Source of the DNA: Poronia punctata
Lineage: Eukaryota; Ascomycota; Sordariomycetes; Xylariales; Xylariaceae
NCBI GenBank assembly: GCA_022579005.1
Contig: MU401488.1
Span: 62,001-126,000, forward strand
Direction: 5' to 3'
Length of the DNA stretch: 64,000 nucleotides
Shown: positions 11,643 to 25,500 of the stretch, piece by piece
Numbering within the stretch: position 1 is the stretch's first letter
Layout: the number at the start of each line of letters is the position of its first letter
Program-made: the position numbers and the translations under genes
The notes under the pieces: generated by a model
What the model saw: the letters and a program-made list of their open reading frames with translations, nothing else
The model's database searches: none
What the model was told of the DNA's origin: nothing

Positions 11643-12871
11643 CTAAGCTGCGTCCTCCGGCTTCTTGATATCGGCAGCAGCCACGCCCTCATCCATGTAG
11701 GCAGGAGGGGCTTCGACGTCCTCTTGATTCTCCATCAGGCCCGACTTCTCGTCCTCGGCAACGGTATTCTCACGCTTAGCTACTTTACGAGCGTATCGGC
11801 AGCGGTGAGAGCTTCGAGAACCGGAACGGCGGAAAAAGGTGCGCCAGACAAAGACGACAAAGGTGCCAACCATCATACCAATACTATTCACAATCAGTAT
11901 ATGTACATATATAAGTAGGTCAAGATAAAGAGATTTGGACAGAAGGGGATAACTTACATGCTGGCAGAAATACCGGCTACAATACCCACTAGAACTGGCA
12001 GGAGGATGTGCGAGACAAAGGCCATGAAAATGGTACCCCACTGGTGCTTTTGGCCCATGTGATGATTATGTCCGACGGTGCCGGCGTGGTGATGCATATC
12101 ATGGTGGGGGCCTGACTGAGAGCCTGCCTTAGAGCCGCCACAACCCTTGAAAGCAAAGACATGCGATAGCTTTTCGAAAAACAGGGTCTTCCATTTGCAA
12201 AGCGTGGTGTTGCACGTCTTCTGTGTCTTTCCGGCTTCTGTCGGCTTGGCATCGATTGTGTCGATGGCACCGATGCCAAGCTTGCCCGACTGGCTTGTGA
12301 TCAGTTTCACCTGAACGTTGGGAATGGTTTCCATGAAGACATTGCCAACTTCGATGATCTGAATCTCGATATTGACGAGTTTCATGTCGTGATCTTCGTC
12401 GGTAGCCACGGTCTGAGTCTGCATGCCGAAGCCGAGGGGTCGGTTCCGCAGAGGTCGGTTTTTCCCACCTCTGAGAAGAGGGGGAACGCCAATATGTCGG
12501 TCGGCAAAGTCGGGAACGACGGGAGCCACGAGGGTGTTGGTGACGGGGTCCGGGTTTGGATACAGTTCGTATCCGTTCACGGTAAGACGGTCGGCATCTC
12601 CGGTTGAGTCAACGGCAAAGTCCAGCTTCAAGTGGCTCGGAATCTCCGTTCGGGCCAGAGGGTTCGGGCCACGTCGCAGACATCCGGGACATTTCAGAGC
12701 AAGGGTTCGAGTCTCTGGAAGCTGGGCAATCGCGGCGTCGACATCGACTTCGGTCGTGACGGGAAGAGTCGAGATGGTATCGCCATCGGTCATGGAAAGA
12801 TCGGGAGGCAGCAAGAGCGCGTTGCTGCTGGCGGCCAGGCCAACAGCAGCGACAAATGAGTGAAGTTGCAT
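11643..12871 (-). CDS. Secreted-type single-pass membrane protein of a fungal family of unknown function (possibly DUF7728-like)
   Basis: Exons 12871-11958 and 11883-11643, joined by a GTAAGT/TAG intron with branch CTGAT, give 384 aa. I start at MQLHSFVAAVGLAASSNA because it is a good signal peptide; an ATG seven codons upstream is less suitable. The lumenal part has a KCPGC motif, then a beta-rich stretch (LKLDFAVDSTGDADRLTVNGYELYP and on, here only cited in part), a CNTTLC pair and a His-rich linker (HHDMHHHAGTVGHNHH). The intron falls within one long hydrophobic stretch (FVSHILLPVLVGIVAGISAS and on into the second exon), followed by an Arg-rich stop-transfer segment and an acidic cytosolic tail containing PPAY, a possible WW-binding site. 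The DUF7728 label is from memory of the pattern. The role is unknown. Confidence 0.72.
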
Positions 12872-13862
12872 TTTGTACCGCGTTGTCCGCAAAGTAGTGT
12901 TGAATAAAGTCTTAAGCGTTCATCAGTCGATATACGGCGAATGTAATAAGAGTTCTTGATTGTGTTGATGAGAATAAAGGGACAGTTTACAGAGCGGGTT
13001 AAGTGGATAGGATAGGATAGGATAGGTGGGTGGCTAAGTCGTTTCATGTCTGATGACGACGCACTGGGCCCAGGTGTTCCGAATATAGCTATACAGTACC
13101 AGTTTCAGAGGATACACTGTATCAATTCCGATGATTGCACCACCAACACCTGCACTCACTGAGCTGAGCCACTAGGTAAGGTTAGGTCACTCAAACACAC
13201 CCCGGGCCCTGCCCTTGTCCCAGAATTCTCTGTCACACAGCTGAAACCGGCTGGTCAGTACCATCATCTTTTACGAGTACGCAGAACAATGATTGTTCAT
13301 TTTGATTACGTGACTGTTGGGCCACCCAGTTAATGTATAGGCTTATTTCTTTCTACACATACAACAAACAACAGAGAAACTGATAAGCAAGACTCAGCTG
13401 GATGAGAAGGCTGAAAAGTGAAAACACTTGTCCACTGGAGTTCGAAACCTCGTCTTGATGGTATCAAATCACCTGAGGCTAACCAAAATGAGAGAGCCAC
13501 GCGATGAACTGCCCTTGGCGTTAGAAGCTGATATTGATAACCTGCTGCGTCCCTGCGCGCCGCGCCTAATCGCTTGGGCTTCTATTTGAGGTAGGATAAC
13601 AGTCGATCGATCAAACATTATACGATACGCGTGCGTATTATTACCTATCCTACGGTCTCCTACGAGTACGTACTTAACTTGTTATTGTAACTTGAACATT
13701 CATTGTTGTTTACCTACTACCAGCATAGGTTTGCATCGTACGAGGGTCCTTGTGCTACGATTTTCCAGGAACTTGAAAGTGACATGCCACTGCTTTTGGT
13801 TCCTGGCGGACCTCGTCTTCTGTAACAGTATTTGAGCCATTAGGTACCGATCTAGACCGAAC
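12872..13862. other. Divergent intergenic region
   Basis: Shared upstream region of the membrane-protein gene (leftward) and the unknown-function gene (rightward). It holds TACGAGTA octamers at 13272 and 13661 and a GATAG tandem near 13010. No coding frame is supported. Confidence 0.5.
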
Positions 13863-15005
13863 ATGACATCAAAGGAACTCCTAGGAGACGCCGTCGTCAC
13901 CTTGACAAAGAAAGCCCGACGGTCCTTGGCTTCGAGGAAGGGGAAGACTGGATTTCGTCAGGCCTGTAATGGAGAGCATGACCCTCAACAAGAAGGCATT
14001 CTCAACCCCGACAGCCTGGGCCCAAAAGGTCTGATCGCCCCACAGTTTGCTTCCACCATCACCGTTAATAGCCATGCGGAGAGTTGCAACGAATCACCCA
14101 GCACTCCCCGATCAACGGAATGGGTCGACGATGAGCCAAAGCTATCTCAACCTCACGTCTCAGAGCGTCAGGTGACTGACCAGGCTATCATCGACCTGGC
14201 TACTTCTAGCTTTCCGACCGTCCCAGCAAATATAGAGTTACCACGCCTTACCAAGCCGGTCTTGATTCCGCGCGTAGCCCCAGGAAGCTCGGTGCCGTTT
14301 GCTCGTGCGTGGGCCCCAGCTCTTACAGAACTCGCCGTCACGAAAGAGGACTTCGTGACGTTTGTCGATAATATGAACACTATGATCACTCCACATGCCG
14401 CTTTCCGGGCCCTTCAAGTCGCGGCTATTGTGGTTAGCTTTATACCATATGATGCAGCCGAGGGGGTCGGTGGTGCGCTGGAGGCCATTGCCATCTTGGG
14501 GGCTGCCGCTATGAATTACAAGCGTGTCAAGGGCTATCTGTCTCTTATGAATGAAAACTACTTTCACCCCCGTGGTTTGCACGTGAAGATTGTAGACACG
14601 AAGCGGATGAAGAAAATGGTCGGCCTAGATAAGAAGGACCATTGTCTTGCACCCCTCACCGAACAGACACTGGAACTGTCAATTCAAGGCAGATGCCTCC
14701 GGTACCTGTCCAAGTATACCTGTGACCTATCATTCGATGTCCCGGCTCCAAGTCCGGCAACTACAACACTGGCGAAGATAACGACCTGGGAGATAAGGCA
14801 CAAAATCCGCCAGGCGGATAAGAGTGCGAGGCAGAGCCGCAAACGGACGTGGAAGAGATATCAGAAAGGGAAGAAGCTCCAGGGACGCTGGGAGGGACGG
14901 GGGGAGAGGCAAACAGTCAAATCTCTTGACTGGTTACTAATACAGGATCTAGACGAATGGAAGGCGCAAAAAATGGAAAAGGAAGCGAAGAAAGAAGAGA
15001 AATGA
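13863..15005 (+). CDS. Fungal protein of unknown function with PFARAWAP and FHPRGL motifs
   Basis: A single uninterrupted frame of 380 aa starts at an ATG with A at -3. The first 120 residues are polar and probably disordered. From about residue 139 comes PFARAWAPAL, then a helical segment (EDFVTFVDNMN), then two Ala/Gly-rich hydrophobic helices (FRALQVAAIVVSFIPY and GALEAIAILGAAAMNY) and ENYFHPRGLHVKI. This order is shared by a large family of ascomycete proteins that, as far as I know, has no assigned function. The Ala/Gly-rich helices could pack on a membrane or on each other. The C-terminal 90 residues are strongly basic. A cytosolic or membrane-associated location is a guess. Confidence 0.72.
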   Translation: MTSKELLGDAVVTLTKKARRSLASRKGKTGFRQACNGEHDPQQEGILNPDSLGPKGLIAPQFASTITVNSHAESCNESPSTPRSTEWVDDEPKLSQPHVSERQVTDQAIIDLATSSFPTVPANIELPRLTKPVLIPRVAPGSSVPFARAWAPALTELAVTKEDFVTFVDNMNTMITPHAAFRALQVAAIVVSFIPYDAAEGVGGALEAIAILGAAAMNYKRVKGYLSLMNENYFHPRGLHVKIVDTKRMKKMVGLDKKDHCLAPLTEQTLELSIQGRCLRYLSKYTCDLSFDVPAPSPATTTLAKITTWEIRHKIRQADKSARQSRKRTWKRYQKGKKLQGRWEGRGERQTVKSLDWLLIQDLDEWKAQKMEKEAKKEEK

Positions 15006-17500
15006 CGGACTTCAACTTGGCGCAGGGCATGAAATCTTTACATGAACATCGTGGTGACATACGGTTCCAAAAGGGGCGATGGACGCGGGAGGCCTCCGGG
15101 CTTGACAGCGAGATATTCAAACTGTCCGACTCCTAAGAGCAGTGAGAAGAAAAAAGTGGGAGAAGCTGTTGGTTTCCGTACTGCCAACATGGGCTATCCG
15201 GGTCAGTAGATATCGACAGAACTAGCAGACGCCAACATAACGATGCCCTCGTTGTCAGGAAACGGGATGTATCCATTTCCACAATACTACCGCAATCTGA
15301 CTTGTGAAGTGAGTTTTTTGGTAGATTATTTACAATATCTACTCGACAGTGTCCACTCGGCCAAGCATTCGACTCTCCCCATGGGCCGCTCTATAAATTA
15401 TGAGTGGTTATGATTTGACGAATCCCCGACAGGCGTGATTCGTCAGAGCCAAAGGAAAGGGAGGGAGGGCGGTCATAGACCAGCTCCTCATCTGAGACAC
15501 CGGTACCGGCCGATAATTGGGATATCTCAGCTGAAGATAAGCGAAGTAGAGAACTTTGAGCGTTGGCAGTTGGAAGCATAAGGTACCTATAGGATGGAGA
15601 AGGAGTACCTAAAACAGTCTGCAAATATTCCAAAGAATAACCGGGATACTAAACACGGGCATGACGGAAAGGGAAAGAAGAAGTAAGCACGGCCATTCCC
15701 CAAGTACGGTCATGGTACAGGTTCACATTTACATCGCAGTGCATACAAACGATGATGCGCTACGCTACTAATAGGCCGGAACTAGAGCGTCCAGGGCCAT
15801 GTGCGGGATAGTACATACGTTCTCCGTATGGGGTCCCTGCAATGCATTTCTTTTTCTTTCTCTTCCAAGACTTTCTTCTTTGGTTTACCTAAGTAAGGTC
15901 TCCTTACCTACGCGTAGTTATACGCGCATACAATGATATTTTTTCGATCTTTAATGTGTATACTCTTATGTTGTGTATAGGTCATATCCCCAGGCGGTTG
16001 AGGTGATTTCTATTTAGCCTACACATAAGCCTTGACCCTAGCTCTGCAGATAGTCTGATAGCTCCTTGGTGTGTATTCCTTGTGAAAGGCTGGGGAAAGA
16101 AGACATCCGTGCTACCGATCACATGTGTGTGGATATAACTTGGCTTTAGGTTTTAAGGTTCTTTTTAAGCTTAAGCGAGAGCCATTAGTATGCTAACCTA
16201 GGTATACATAGATACGTGAGTATACACGTAATAAAATGTCAATATTTGGAGGCGAGCTGCGAGGCGCCGATGACTGGTGCGTGGTACTTTTAGTTTCCGC
16301 GGATAGATATGGGGCGGATGTGGGCCATGGGCAGGCATGGGCAGTGCTAGACCACAAATGCATGGACGGATGGATGGTGACCATCGGTGATGGATAGAAT
16401 CGGTGAGTGAAGGTGGGTTGTTGTTGGGCTTCGATGCGGCTCGGTTGGGTTGTGTTATGTGATCGACAGTTCAAGGGAGTTTATCTCGCGTGGAAGAGAA
16501 GGGTTGCTTTTCCGGTATCTCGGATCTCTCTCCAACAAAATGTAAATCTCTCCACTCCCCCTCTCCCAGCGAGAGGGCACACATATGATCTACCCTGAAG
16601 TTAACAAATCCGTAATGAAGCGTCTTAAAAATAGAAACCCGCGTTTGTATTTGACAATGAATATCAATGAGGCTCATTTGATAACATACATCAAAGTTTG
16701 TCAAACCCAAAATACCGTGCCAGGGTGCGTACCTAGACTAGTTGTTGCTAATTCATATTCAAGACGGGATATCGAGGAACTTGCGCCAATTTAGTCTTCC
16801 CCGGATCTTACTATGGTCAAATCCCGCAAAAGGGCCCCTGAGTTTGGCATTGTTTGCTCCTTGCCCAGTCATAAGGGCCCTGTGACTACGACATATTAGG
16901 TCCTAGCGCAACGAGCCAGCGAGGAATGGAGAGTAAAAACAAGACGGATAGGTCGGCATTCATGACAGATTACCGACGCCAGGCGAATTTGAGGCATGTT
17001 CAGTAGCCACAAAGCGACCAGGCTCCTCGTCAACCGCCGAAATGCGTAGAGAAAAGAATCATCCCTCTTTCCCATTTCTAACCGTGTGATTACGACAGTA
17101 GCTACCTGTCTCCATGCCAGGGCTTTTGTTGCCGCGTATCCGGTTGGCAGGTACAGACGAATGGACCTGCTGCGAATTTTGACGAAACAAAACGATCAGA
17201 TCACGTGGTAGCCCCCACGGCCAAAGACGGCCCAGTCTAGATGCCCCTCGCGCTTGCATGCTTTGAGCTCTCGGCCAAATGGTCCGGACATTCATTCTCC
17301 TTCTGTCCCAGGCGCTTAGCTGAATCTGCTTCGCGACAATTGACGAGATGCGTGAGATTTAACAAAAGAAAAATAGTCGCTTCGACACTCGACACCCTCT
17401 CTATAGACCTTTTCTAGCGTCAAACTAGACGGCGCGACAAGAAGCTTCACGATAGCGAGGTATGGTCCGGGTCAGATATTCCAAGAAGGGAAATACACGG
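15006..17500. other. Gene-free region upstream of the xylanase
   Basis: About 3 kb separates the previous stop from the xylanase start. I find no frame with convincing coding features here. Parts are AT-rich with scattered TACCTA-like runs. The last 500 bases before the xylanase are described separately as promoter. Confidence 0.45.
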
Positions 17501-17548
17501 GGCTATCCCCGGCCATGGCCTCCGGTGGACCCGTGCAAGTTTGATTTA

Positions 17549-17555
17549 GGCTAAA
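17549..17555 (+). promoter_or_regulatory. GGCTAAA, candidate XlnR/Xyr1 site
   Basis: GGCTAA/GGCTAR is the established core of XlnR/Xyr1 sites in fungal xylanase promoters. This copy is about 490 bp upstream of the xylanase ATG. A single short motif is weak evidence. A CreA-like CCCCGG (SYGGRG on the other strand) lies about 40 bp further upstream. Confidence 0.35.
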
Positions 17556-17931
17556 TAGATGAGTACCGACCAAAAGACTAGCCAGTGACAGCCAGAGAGA
17601 GCATCACCAGTCCGAGCTCCGGGCAGGGTGTCGCAGGATCGCGTCGTAATCGTCTTGGATTATGTTCTAGATCTCGAGTACAGCGTCTAATCGCCGATTT
17701 CTCGCTTGCTGGGCAGACAAGTCACGCGGCCTCGACGACGCATACTCTCTTCTCCAGCTCCGCCTCGTCAACGACGCCAGCGCTACGACGGACGTAGAGC
17801 CCGCCTCTGCATGGAACTGCTCAGAATGCGTTCTAGCTGGGAATTCGAGATCCATCGTCGTCGACTACATGTCTTCGTCCTTCGCAAACGATGCCCGAAA
17901 GGGGTGACGAGCTGAGGCTTCAGAAAAGACT

Positions 17932-17939
17932 TATAAATA
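17932..17939 (+). promoter_or_regulatory. TATA box of the xylanase gene
   Basis: TATAAATA lies 107 bp upstream of the ATG and is followed by a pyrimidine-rich CT tract, a common layout for strongly expressed fungal secreted-enzyme genes. Confidence 0.7.
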
Positions 17940-18025
17940 TGCCCTTTCCCGGCCGTGTTTCTGTCTCTCTCTCTCTCGATCTCGACACAACCCACACTCA
18001 AGTCATCAGGACAACAGCGGGATAA

Positions 18026-18964
<939 letters not shown>

Positions 18965-20670
18965 ACACCGGACCGGCATGGTCCCCTCGCAACCTTAGTC
19001 CTGTTCTGGGTGCTTTATCCCGGTCTCGACTCTTTTGTCCGGTTCGAGTTGTGTTGGGAATAAGTGGCTGTTAAATAGGGGCTGTTCATCTTGTATCTAT
19101 TTATCCATGTCATTAGGCGGTAAGCCGATAGTTTAGATGAGATGGATAGTTCCTTCGGGGATAACGAATATATATAAAGTTTTAAAACTATCTCTACCGG
19201 GTTTTATCTTGAAGTCTAGTGAGATTTGGTGACTTTATTTTTTATTTTCCACCATTTTCTTTAGTATTTATTTGCGTTCCACCCGTGACTGACATGGCAG
19301 GGTTATACCTTTATATGATTTCCTTACCTACCTACCTAGGAAATAAAGAAGGAAAAAAGGGGGTAAGACAGACTCCGGACCGACCATATATGCGAACGCG
19401 GCGTGTTCTGTGGCAGGCAGGCAATCAATATCTATATCGGTCTAAGCGAAACGGTACCTTAATCTATCTATCCATAATTTAAGACAGGTTAAAGAAAGAC
19501 AGTCTCGATATCATTACTAACCTAGGTTAGATATTCAACTTAGCTTGTTAGATATGTCTTCGATCTAACCTGGATTATTTGGTAGGTGGGTACGCGTGTA
19601 TAAATCCAGTTTTTACTCGTCTTTCACTTCTTCGTTTTCAGATTGCTTGCTTGTAATAATTTAATTTACTTACCTACCAGTTAGGTAGTTATTTAAAGAG
19701 CGTTAAATCAAAGATATATCATATGCTAGCTCCTTTACCCCTTTCTCTATCTATCGGTTGACAAGTGAGTGCATAGGTAGCATCACTCAGTCCCCCCCCC
19801 CCCTTGCCCCCTTTTATATATATATTTAAAACGTATAAGTAGTCTAGGCCTTGGGTTAAGTAAATATAGATAGTCTCCTACATCACATCTCTTCTATCTG
19901 CCTTTTGACAACCTACACACTTACACTTACACTTGATAGACGACGCAGACAATGAAGCAAGAGTAAACAAACAAACCTACCTACCTGAGCTACCTCGTAG
20001 TAGCATATCCTATGGTAGACTTGACCTCATCCTCCTCCCCTTGACTACAGAATGCAACAAGAGAGAAAGAAAAAAAGAAAAAAAAAAAAAACAAGCTCCC
20101 GGGATGAGGTAACGCCTGGAGCTTGTGGTATGGCTACTCGTACATACACTGTACACAGCAACTCCCTACAAGATAATGTATGTATCCAAGGCGGAAGTGT
20201 ATTAAAGGGGAAAAGGGAAAACTTTTTATTATACGACTTATATATATACAAGGGGAATAAACCCACATGCAAATCCAAACTTTGAGCTGGGTGTAAGTAA
20301 ATGCACTTGTACGTGTATTTATTCCATATACCAAAACCTGATAGGCATCAGACCCTCGACGGCATTTGTGCAAGTTTCCCTGTCACACATAGTGAAGGCC
20401 AGGTAGTTTGACAGGATGTTAACAACCCTGAAATATGTATATGGAATATTGTATGCCCTAAAACAATACGAAACACTAGTACTAGCCGTTTATAAGGAAT
20501 AATGAGTACCGCCTGGTGAGAGCAAATCAAAAATGCCCCAAAACGCCAAACGATCCCACATATTTATCATTTAAAAAAAAATCCTCTCTTCATCTCATAC
20601 TTGAATTCTCCTCTTGCCGCCACTCTGGCATGCATTCTGTGTCATCGCCATCATCACCATCCGAGGTTCC
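18965..20670. other. Intergenic, between convergent genes
   Basis: Rich in short repeats: a TACCTACC run near 19326, another near 19671, a TACCTACCTACCTGAG run near 19977, a 12-base C run at 19792-19803, an A run near 20080, and a TACTCGTA octamer at 20135. No gene is supported. Confidence 0.5.
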
Positions 20671-21444
20671 CTAAGCCCTCAGGGCCCGCAACCGCTTCTG
20701 CAGCGCGTCTTCCACCTCGGGCGTCGGTTCGTTGGTCTGGGCGGGAGCCGGATCGACCTTGGAGGGCTGGGCAGCATTGAGCTCGGTATTAAGCTGGACG
20801 CCCGCGTCATCCGCGAGCTTGCCTAGGAGTTCGTGGACCGCGTCTTCCGAAACTTGCTGCGATGTCGTCTGGGAGATGGCGTCTTGGTATATCCCGTTGT
20901 TTACGGCGTATTCTTCGTTTTGCTGCTTGAATTGTTCGAGGGTCAAGAGGGTCTGCGTACGCCTAGCTGTTAGCCAAAAAAAAAAGGTTATTTTTGTAAT
21001 AAATACGAGATGAGCATAACATACACGCTCGGGATTCATATTCTTCTGCGCCGCATTCATCGTCCGCGACGACTGACCCATCATATTGGTCATGCGATTC
21101 ATGCTGTTATTCGCCTGGATCTGGGCGACGCTCAGTTCGGCCATGTCGGCCATCTGGTCCATCTGCTGCGCCAGAGCCTGTTTCGAGAGAAGCATCTTGG
21201 CTTTCTGGTACGCTTTGGCCGTTTCGCCTTTCTTCAACAGATCTTGTATCTGTTTCTTAAGGAGAGGGTCTTGTTTGGCGGCTTTTTGGGCCTCGCGGCG
21301 GGCTTGCTTCGCTTGGAACTAAAGAGGGAGGGAAGCGCATGTTAGTTTAAATGGGACAAGTATATATATCAGTAGATTGGGTTATGGGCTTACGCGAGCT
21401 TGGAACTCGACTTGCATGTCGCGCGCTAGTTGTCGGTTCGACAT
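20671..21444 (-). CDS. did2: ESCRT-III subunit Did2/Vps46 (CHMP1)
   Basis: Exons 21444-21394, 21318-21025 and 20952-20671 give 208 aa, the size of CHMP1 proteins. Intron 2 has donor GTATGT and a GCTAAC branch; I chose the CAG at 20953-20955 because it restores the frame and leaves a normal branch-to-acceptor distance. The N-terminal half is basic and helical (LLKKQIQDLLKKGETAKAYQ), followed by the Met-rich helix (MNRMTNMMGQSSRTMNAAQ) typical of Did2. The acidic C-terminal half ends in DALQKRLRALRA, the MIM1 motif that binds the MIT domain of Vps4. Did2 works late in ESCRT-III assembly at endosomes, helping Vps4 disassemble filaments during multivesicular-body sorting. The gene is divergent from the DUF427 gene. 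Confidence 0.93.
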
Positions 21445-21963
21445 GATGGATGATTTTTGTGTGGAAGACGGTGGCGGGCGGGGTGTTGAAACCGAGGGAT
21501 GTCGAATGTTTGTTAATCCCTTGGCGGGACTTCAAGCCGGGACAGTCGTGAAGTGGTAATTAGGTATGTCACGGGATGTCCACACGGTTGGTGGACACTG
21601 ATAAGGTGGTTGCGGAGATTGTGGTTTTACGTTTAAAGGTCGATGGCGATCGCAAAGGCAAAGGGCTGATGTCTAGATGTTGTACGGAGGACCGGCGGTT
21701 GGAGCGTGCTTAGCCGCTTGGTGGGGAAAGCGTTCCTGTTTGCAGGCGCAAGCCCAAAGGATGACGCAACCCCCTGATTGGAAGGCCTCTAACTCAGTAA
21801 AATGAACTGGCAAGCCACAAACCACTGTATTCACAAAGAAGGACTGCGCCTTATTAACAAGCCGACAGCCATCCAATGTCAAATGTAGCCGCATTACATT
21901 TACACGTACAATAATATAAAAACTACTTCAACTCAACGCCTTTTCCTGAATTGAAATAAACAA
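21445..21963. promoter_or_regulatory. Divergent promoter region between did2 and the DUF427 gene
   Basis: A 519-bp spacer separates two genes transcribed away from each other, so both promoters must lie here. No specific element is recognised. Confidence 0.55.
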
Positions 21964-22515
21964 ATGGCTGGCCGTGTTAAACTTAACGTGCAGTCTTTTC
22001 CCCGACCGCCCTTAATCGAGAAAACCCCCAGGCATTTACGAGTCATTTTTAACGGGAAACTAATCGCAGATACGACGGATGCCTATTGGGTTCTAGAAAC
22101 CCACCACCCGCCGAGTAAGGCCGACGTAGCACGCGTGTCTTTTGCTTCCCAATCTGAGAGAGAAGAAACTCATGTTATACATTTTCCAGCATACTACCTC
22201 CCACCTTCCTCGCTCCATGTAGCGTTGAAGCCGACGACCCAGTCGTCCTTTTGCGAATGGAAGGGCAGGGCCACATATTATTCCTTGAGCGACAACGACG
22301 GCGGCGACGTCGTGAACCGCGTGTGGTCGTATAACAATCCCACCGAGCCCTTCAAGTCCATTGCAGGCTACCTGTCGTTTTACGCCGGTCCTTGGGACTG
22401 CTATGTGGACGGCGAAAAGGTCGAACCTCAGCCTGGCAGCTTTTACGGAGGCTGGGTAACGAGCGATATTGAGGGGATAGTTAAAGGGCGCATGGGAAAT
22501 GTTGATCCTTTGTAG
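21964..22515 (+). CDS. DUF427 domain protein
   Basis: An intronless frame of 183 aa. The order of motifs matches the DUF427 family of small beta-barrel proteins found in bacteria and fungi: FNGKLIADTTDAYWVLETHH near the start, FPAYYLPPSSLH in the middle, SFCEWKGRATYYSL, then IAGYLSFYAGPWDCYVDGE and a C-terminal GGWVTSDI. No enzymatic role is established for the family. There is no signal peptide, so it is probably cytosolic. The protein is full-length for the family. Confidence 0.88.
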   Translation: MAGRVKLNVQSFPRPPLIEKTPRHLRVIFNGKLIADTTDAYWVLETHHPPSKADVARVSFASQSEREETHVIHFPAYYLPPSSLHVALKPTTQSSFCEWKGRATYYSLSDNDGGDVVNRVWSYNNPTEPFKSIAGYLSFYAGPWDCYVDGEKVEPQPGSFYGGWVTSDIEGIVKGRMGNVDPL

Positions 22516-25500
22516 AAATCCCCATCACTTGTTTTAAGTAAGAACGTATGTTTCCTTGGCTTGGCATTCTATCCTAAAAGTTGTGGCTCGCGGTGGCTCG
22601 CTGTGATAGATGCGGGGGGTTATACCCGTTTCGGCATGCCATCCCCATTCCGTTCATCGATTTTCGGTGCGGTCTGCCTGCGTGCCTTTGTGCCTGCAGA
22701 GTGCTCGTGCCTGCATAGAGGTAGCATACCCAGCTCATAATGTAGTCAGGTAGCCCACTCGGTGGTGTGGTCCGTGGAACAGAGCAGCCATCGCGGCTGG
22801 TTTACCTCCTCGTGGGGAGAACCTGGGGAATGTCTAGTAGGTATCTCGGTGTGGCAAATGCAAGATAGATATGCTCCTGACCTTCTCATATACAGTACTT
22901 ACCTCCCTGTGGGTTCATGTTTCAATGTCTCAATAGTGTTTGTATCCCATCTTGCTGAAACAGACTATCGTGGTAGTGTGGCAATCTTTTAAAGACAAAT
23001 ATCTGCTACACAGGGGCTTGTGTCAACCCATTCCCGACATGTTTTACCTACCTCATACGAGTACAAATGGTATGTAACTCTGAGAATCGAGTAGAAGGTG
23101 GAGTGCGGGAGGAAATGAAGGGGCCTAAAACCGTAGATCCGGCGGACAGCCGGTCATTATGGAAGAGTGTCAAGTAGGAAAATGGACGAAATACTAGATT
23201 CCTTCCATAAGATTCTCTGATCAATTCCAATTCTTCAGATATGGCATATGAAATTAAAGTTCCCTGCAGATGCGGAAGAGGTCTAAACGCTTTCCCGGTG
23301 GTTGTTTTTTTTTAACCAATTTTTCCATTTTCCCGTCCGATCCAGGCCATGGTTAGAATTTGGGGCTCGGCTCATGCCTCGCTAAGTTGATGCGTTAGGG
23401 TTTCGTGCTGTCACATTCATTAAGGGTCCCATCGGGTACGCGGGGAAAATCTGGGGCAAGCGTGGCCCACGAGAGGTCGCCTCTCGAGGATCTGAATGCA
23501 CGGCGGGAATTTCGGTCCTGCCCTGGCATAATACCTATTGCGAGAGGGGCGACTCCTTGTTCAAACCTAGTCTGGGCGAGACTGTTTGGGAGCCGCGGTG
23601 GTCTCAATTTGAGCCGGGCCTAGACTGAAACTTTGATCTACAATTTGCAAATACTTGTGAGACTTGGACTTATTACTACCTGAATACCTATTGGATTGGG
23701 TATCTTAGAGCTAAGTATTAAAATTACTTATACAAGGTGAAACGAAGAAACAAACATCAAGTCAAGACATTGTGAATCAAATCCAATGCCGAATACTGGG
23801 TATATTATTACCAACGGTAAAACTCAACCGGGTTTAGTAAGGCATTTTGACTCTACTCTACCACCCGCACTCTATATACACCAAAAAAGCCGCATATTTA
23901 CTCCATCCTGGCCCTGGATAGATTGCAACACAAGCCGGGATGTCGGGGCTTGGCGACGTCTCGGCCGTTATAGAGAACAATTTGTGTTTCTTCAATGAAA
24001 TGCCAAATACTATCGCCCCAGCTATAACTCGGTAGAGTGGCAGCGTCGAGTCCCTGAGAACCCTTCTATACTACTATACTCGTACCTACCGCGCATATTA
24101 TCCCGGGTGCGGTTGTTATTCAACCCCAGACATAGAATTCGACGGGCCGGACATCTGAACTCACGTGCCGATGAATCTTACTGTTAGCGAGCTCTCTATT
24201 ACAGCTAGATAGTTACTTAGGTTGAACCTGATTGGTTTCACCCACAACCGGCAGACGTGACGAAGCTACGAAGCCTTGAGCGGATCACTAATGTACGAGT
24301 AATCGTAGCACGGAGCTTTAAACTACCGATAGACTCAACTAGTGAATCTGGAAGTCATTTTAGAACCAAGGCGATAAAGTTCTAATCCCAGTATAATCTG
24401 GGGTAGCGATCGATGAGTTCCGATGATCCGTAGTCAACGGCGGGTTTGACGATAGAGCAACGGGCCACGCCAAGAGCAAATACTGTCGGGATCACACTGG
24501 CTTTCTCCTTTCGTTCCAACTTTCTCCATAACTTCTGGAAGAAACATAGCCAATCCTGCAATCGTTTCATGAGTACGAATCATTGTTCACTTCTGTTTGG
24601 GACAATTCTTAAATGACAGGAGCTACTATTTTGGACTGAGGAGCAATTACCTGCCAAGTTGAATCGTATAGACTGCCGATCATACTCTTTCTAGGGGACG
24701 TTACTTCGATAGCGTTGGGTACTATTTATAAATACCTACTGTATCTGGGTACCAGATTTACCACGAGAATAAAAAGATGCACAACACTGGGCGTGATATG
24801 TAGGTACCTTTACATGTAAGCACTACGAGTATGGATTCCAAGCGACATCTATGCTGTAGGAATGCATTAAATGGAACATGTCGCCATCCAAATGGTAGGT
24901 CGAGTATGTGATAAGCATTACCTACCTGCTGCACCAATTCCTTCCTACGTAACATGCGCAACAGCACTCATTATACTAGGTATTCTAATTAAAGCAACAA
25001 CGAGCGGCGTAAGAGCGAAAATATGTCATACGAGTAAATCCTGATAATGTGCTATAAGGTCCTGTCGCTGTGGCCGTACCTTCAGACCTACTTGGAATAC
25101 AAGCGGTTACTCGTCAAATCTAAACGTCACAGATGGAAGCTTGTATTGTGGCGAATGAAACAAGAACGACATACTCGGGGAGTCCTGACATTAGAGTCCT
25201 GTTTTGCCGTGAGCATAACTACGAGCAAAGCTTAAGTAGTGCCGGCTATACTCGGTCAGTGTGTTACAGAGCTGCCGTGCGTGCGAGCAAACAACTAAAA
25301 TGGAAAACGTCTTGGATGCCGAAGCCGACTCTGAAGAAGGACCGCAACGTGAGATACGTCTAGGCCACCGTCAAATGGTCCGGACCCTGAAGATGCGCAC
25401 ATAGATTGCGGACATGGCCTGCCGTCCTACGTTCCTACTAAGACGGCTAAGCCAACCTTCATAGGCAACTCGATATACTGGAGCAGAGTCGGGGCCTTGC

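Noticed and set aside
20954..21024. Read-through of did2 intron 2, which is open in frame
   Set aside because: The inserted residues would break the Did2 helix; donor GTATGT, branch GCTAAC and acceptor CAG mark it as an intron.
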